Positions 4,871 to 5,008 of a stretch of DNA of 5,008 bases are shown in pieces. The DNA comes from Betaproteobacteria bacterium (GTDB taxonomy: Bacteria > Pseudomonadota > Gammaproteobacteria > Burkholderiales > Usitatibacteraceae), in contig JANYFH010000281.1 in the NCBI GenBank assembly GCA_025362705.1, forward strand, positions 1 through 5,008. The letters run 5' to 3'. The notes beneath the pieces were generated by a model. That model did not search any database. It worked only from the letters and a program-made list of their open reading frames with translations, and was not told the origin of the DNA. The first letter of the stretch is position 1; every line of letters starts with the position of its first letter. Both the position numbers and the translations under genes were made by a program.

Positions 4871-5008
4871 ATGACCACCAACCTGACCGCGATCATCGCA
4901 GATGACGAACAACACCTCGCAAACTACCTGAACGACCGCCTTTCGGCGCTGTGGCCCGAACTCGCCATCGTCGGCATCGCCAAAAACGGACTGGAGGCAA
5001 TGCGATTG
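4871..5008 (+). CDS. response regulator, probably LytTR family (3' partial)
   Basis: The first 46 codons of a receiver domain, running off the window end. The sequence begins MTTNLTAIIADDEQHLANYL; D11 and D12 with E13 are the acidic pocket that binds Mg2+ in receiver domains. The phosphoacceptor Asp, expected around residue 55-60, lies outside the window. A possible ribosome binding site GGGAG (4853-4857) is rather far away, 13 nt before the ATG. It lies 28 nt after the kinase stop in the same direction, so the two form a two-component pair. LytS-type kinases usually pair with regulators having a LytTR DNA-binding domain, so that domain is expected but not seen here. Confidence 0.88.
   Translation, partial: MTTNLTAIIADDEQHLANYLNDRLSALWPELAIVGIAKNGLEAMRL

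Overview
The window looks like ordinary chromosome from a betaproteobacterium, probably of the Burkholderiales/Nitrosomonadales type. This placement is inferred from the gene families (a GlpC-like Fe-S protein paired with DUF3501, a DUF3034 outer-membrane protein paired with an exported truncated globin, and a LytS/LytTR-type two-component pair) and from the moderate GC content. No sequence comparison was possible. I see no transposase, phage gene, CRISPR array or rRNA.

Layout. (1) Positions 2-1448, plus strand: the 3' part of a two-domain CCG-type iron-sulfur oxidoreductase, followed 10 nt later by a DUF3501 gene. The pair ends at a perfect palindromic terminator (1472-1499). (2) 1505-1578, minus strand: tRNA-Gly with anticodon CCC and an encoded CCA end. 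It converges on the DUF3501 gene and shares the same terminator. (3) 1579-1821: a divergent control region. It holds a -10 hexamer for the tRNA and, facing the other way, a near-ideal CRP-type palindrome (1699-1716) ahead of the next operon. (4) 1822-3209: a two-gene operon encoding a DUF3034 protein (signal peptide, C-terminal Phe, predicted beta-barrel) and a group 1 truncated hemoglobin that also carries a signal peptide. (5) 3210-3534: about 325 bp without a convincing gene but rich in symmetry. It has a short hairpin, a long 68-nt imperfect hairpin, an 11-bp direct repeat with a 20-bp period, and a 15-bp palindrome close to the next ribosome binding site. (6) 3535-5008: a 26-codon ORF with a strong Shine-Dalgarno, in frame with the following gene but closed by TGA. 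It is followed by a LytS/YehU-type membrane histidine kinase and by the start of its response regulator, which is cut by the window end.

How the parts may work together. The Fe-S/DUF3501 pair probably belongs to a redox or oxidative-stress operon that begins outside the window. The DUF3034/globin operon places a heme protein in the periplasm beside a probable outer-membrane protein, under what looks like a Crp/Fnr-superfamily switch. This suggests an envelope module handling a diatomic gas (O2 or NO) or heme. The downstream two-component system is a separate transcription unit by its spacing, and whether it controls the globin operon cannot be told from the sequence.

Most notable points: the exported globin with a nonpolar distal pocket and a Cys pair; the CRP-type operator; the in-frame TGA/leader ORF ahead of the kinase; and the long hairpin in the 3210-3534 gap.
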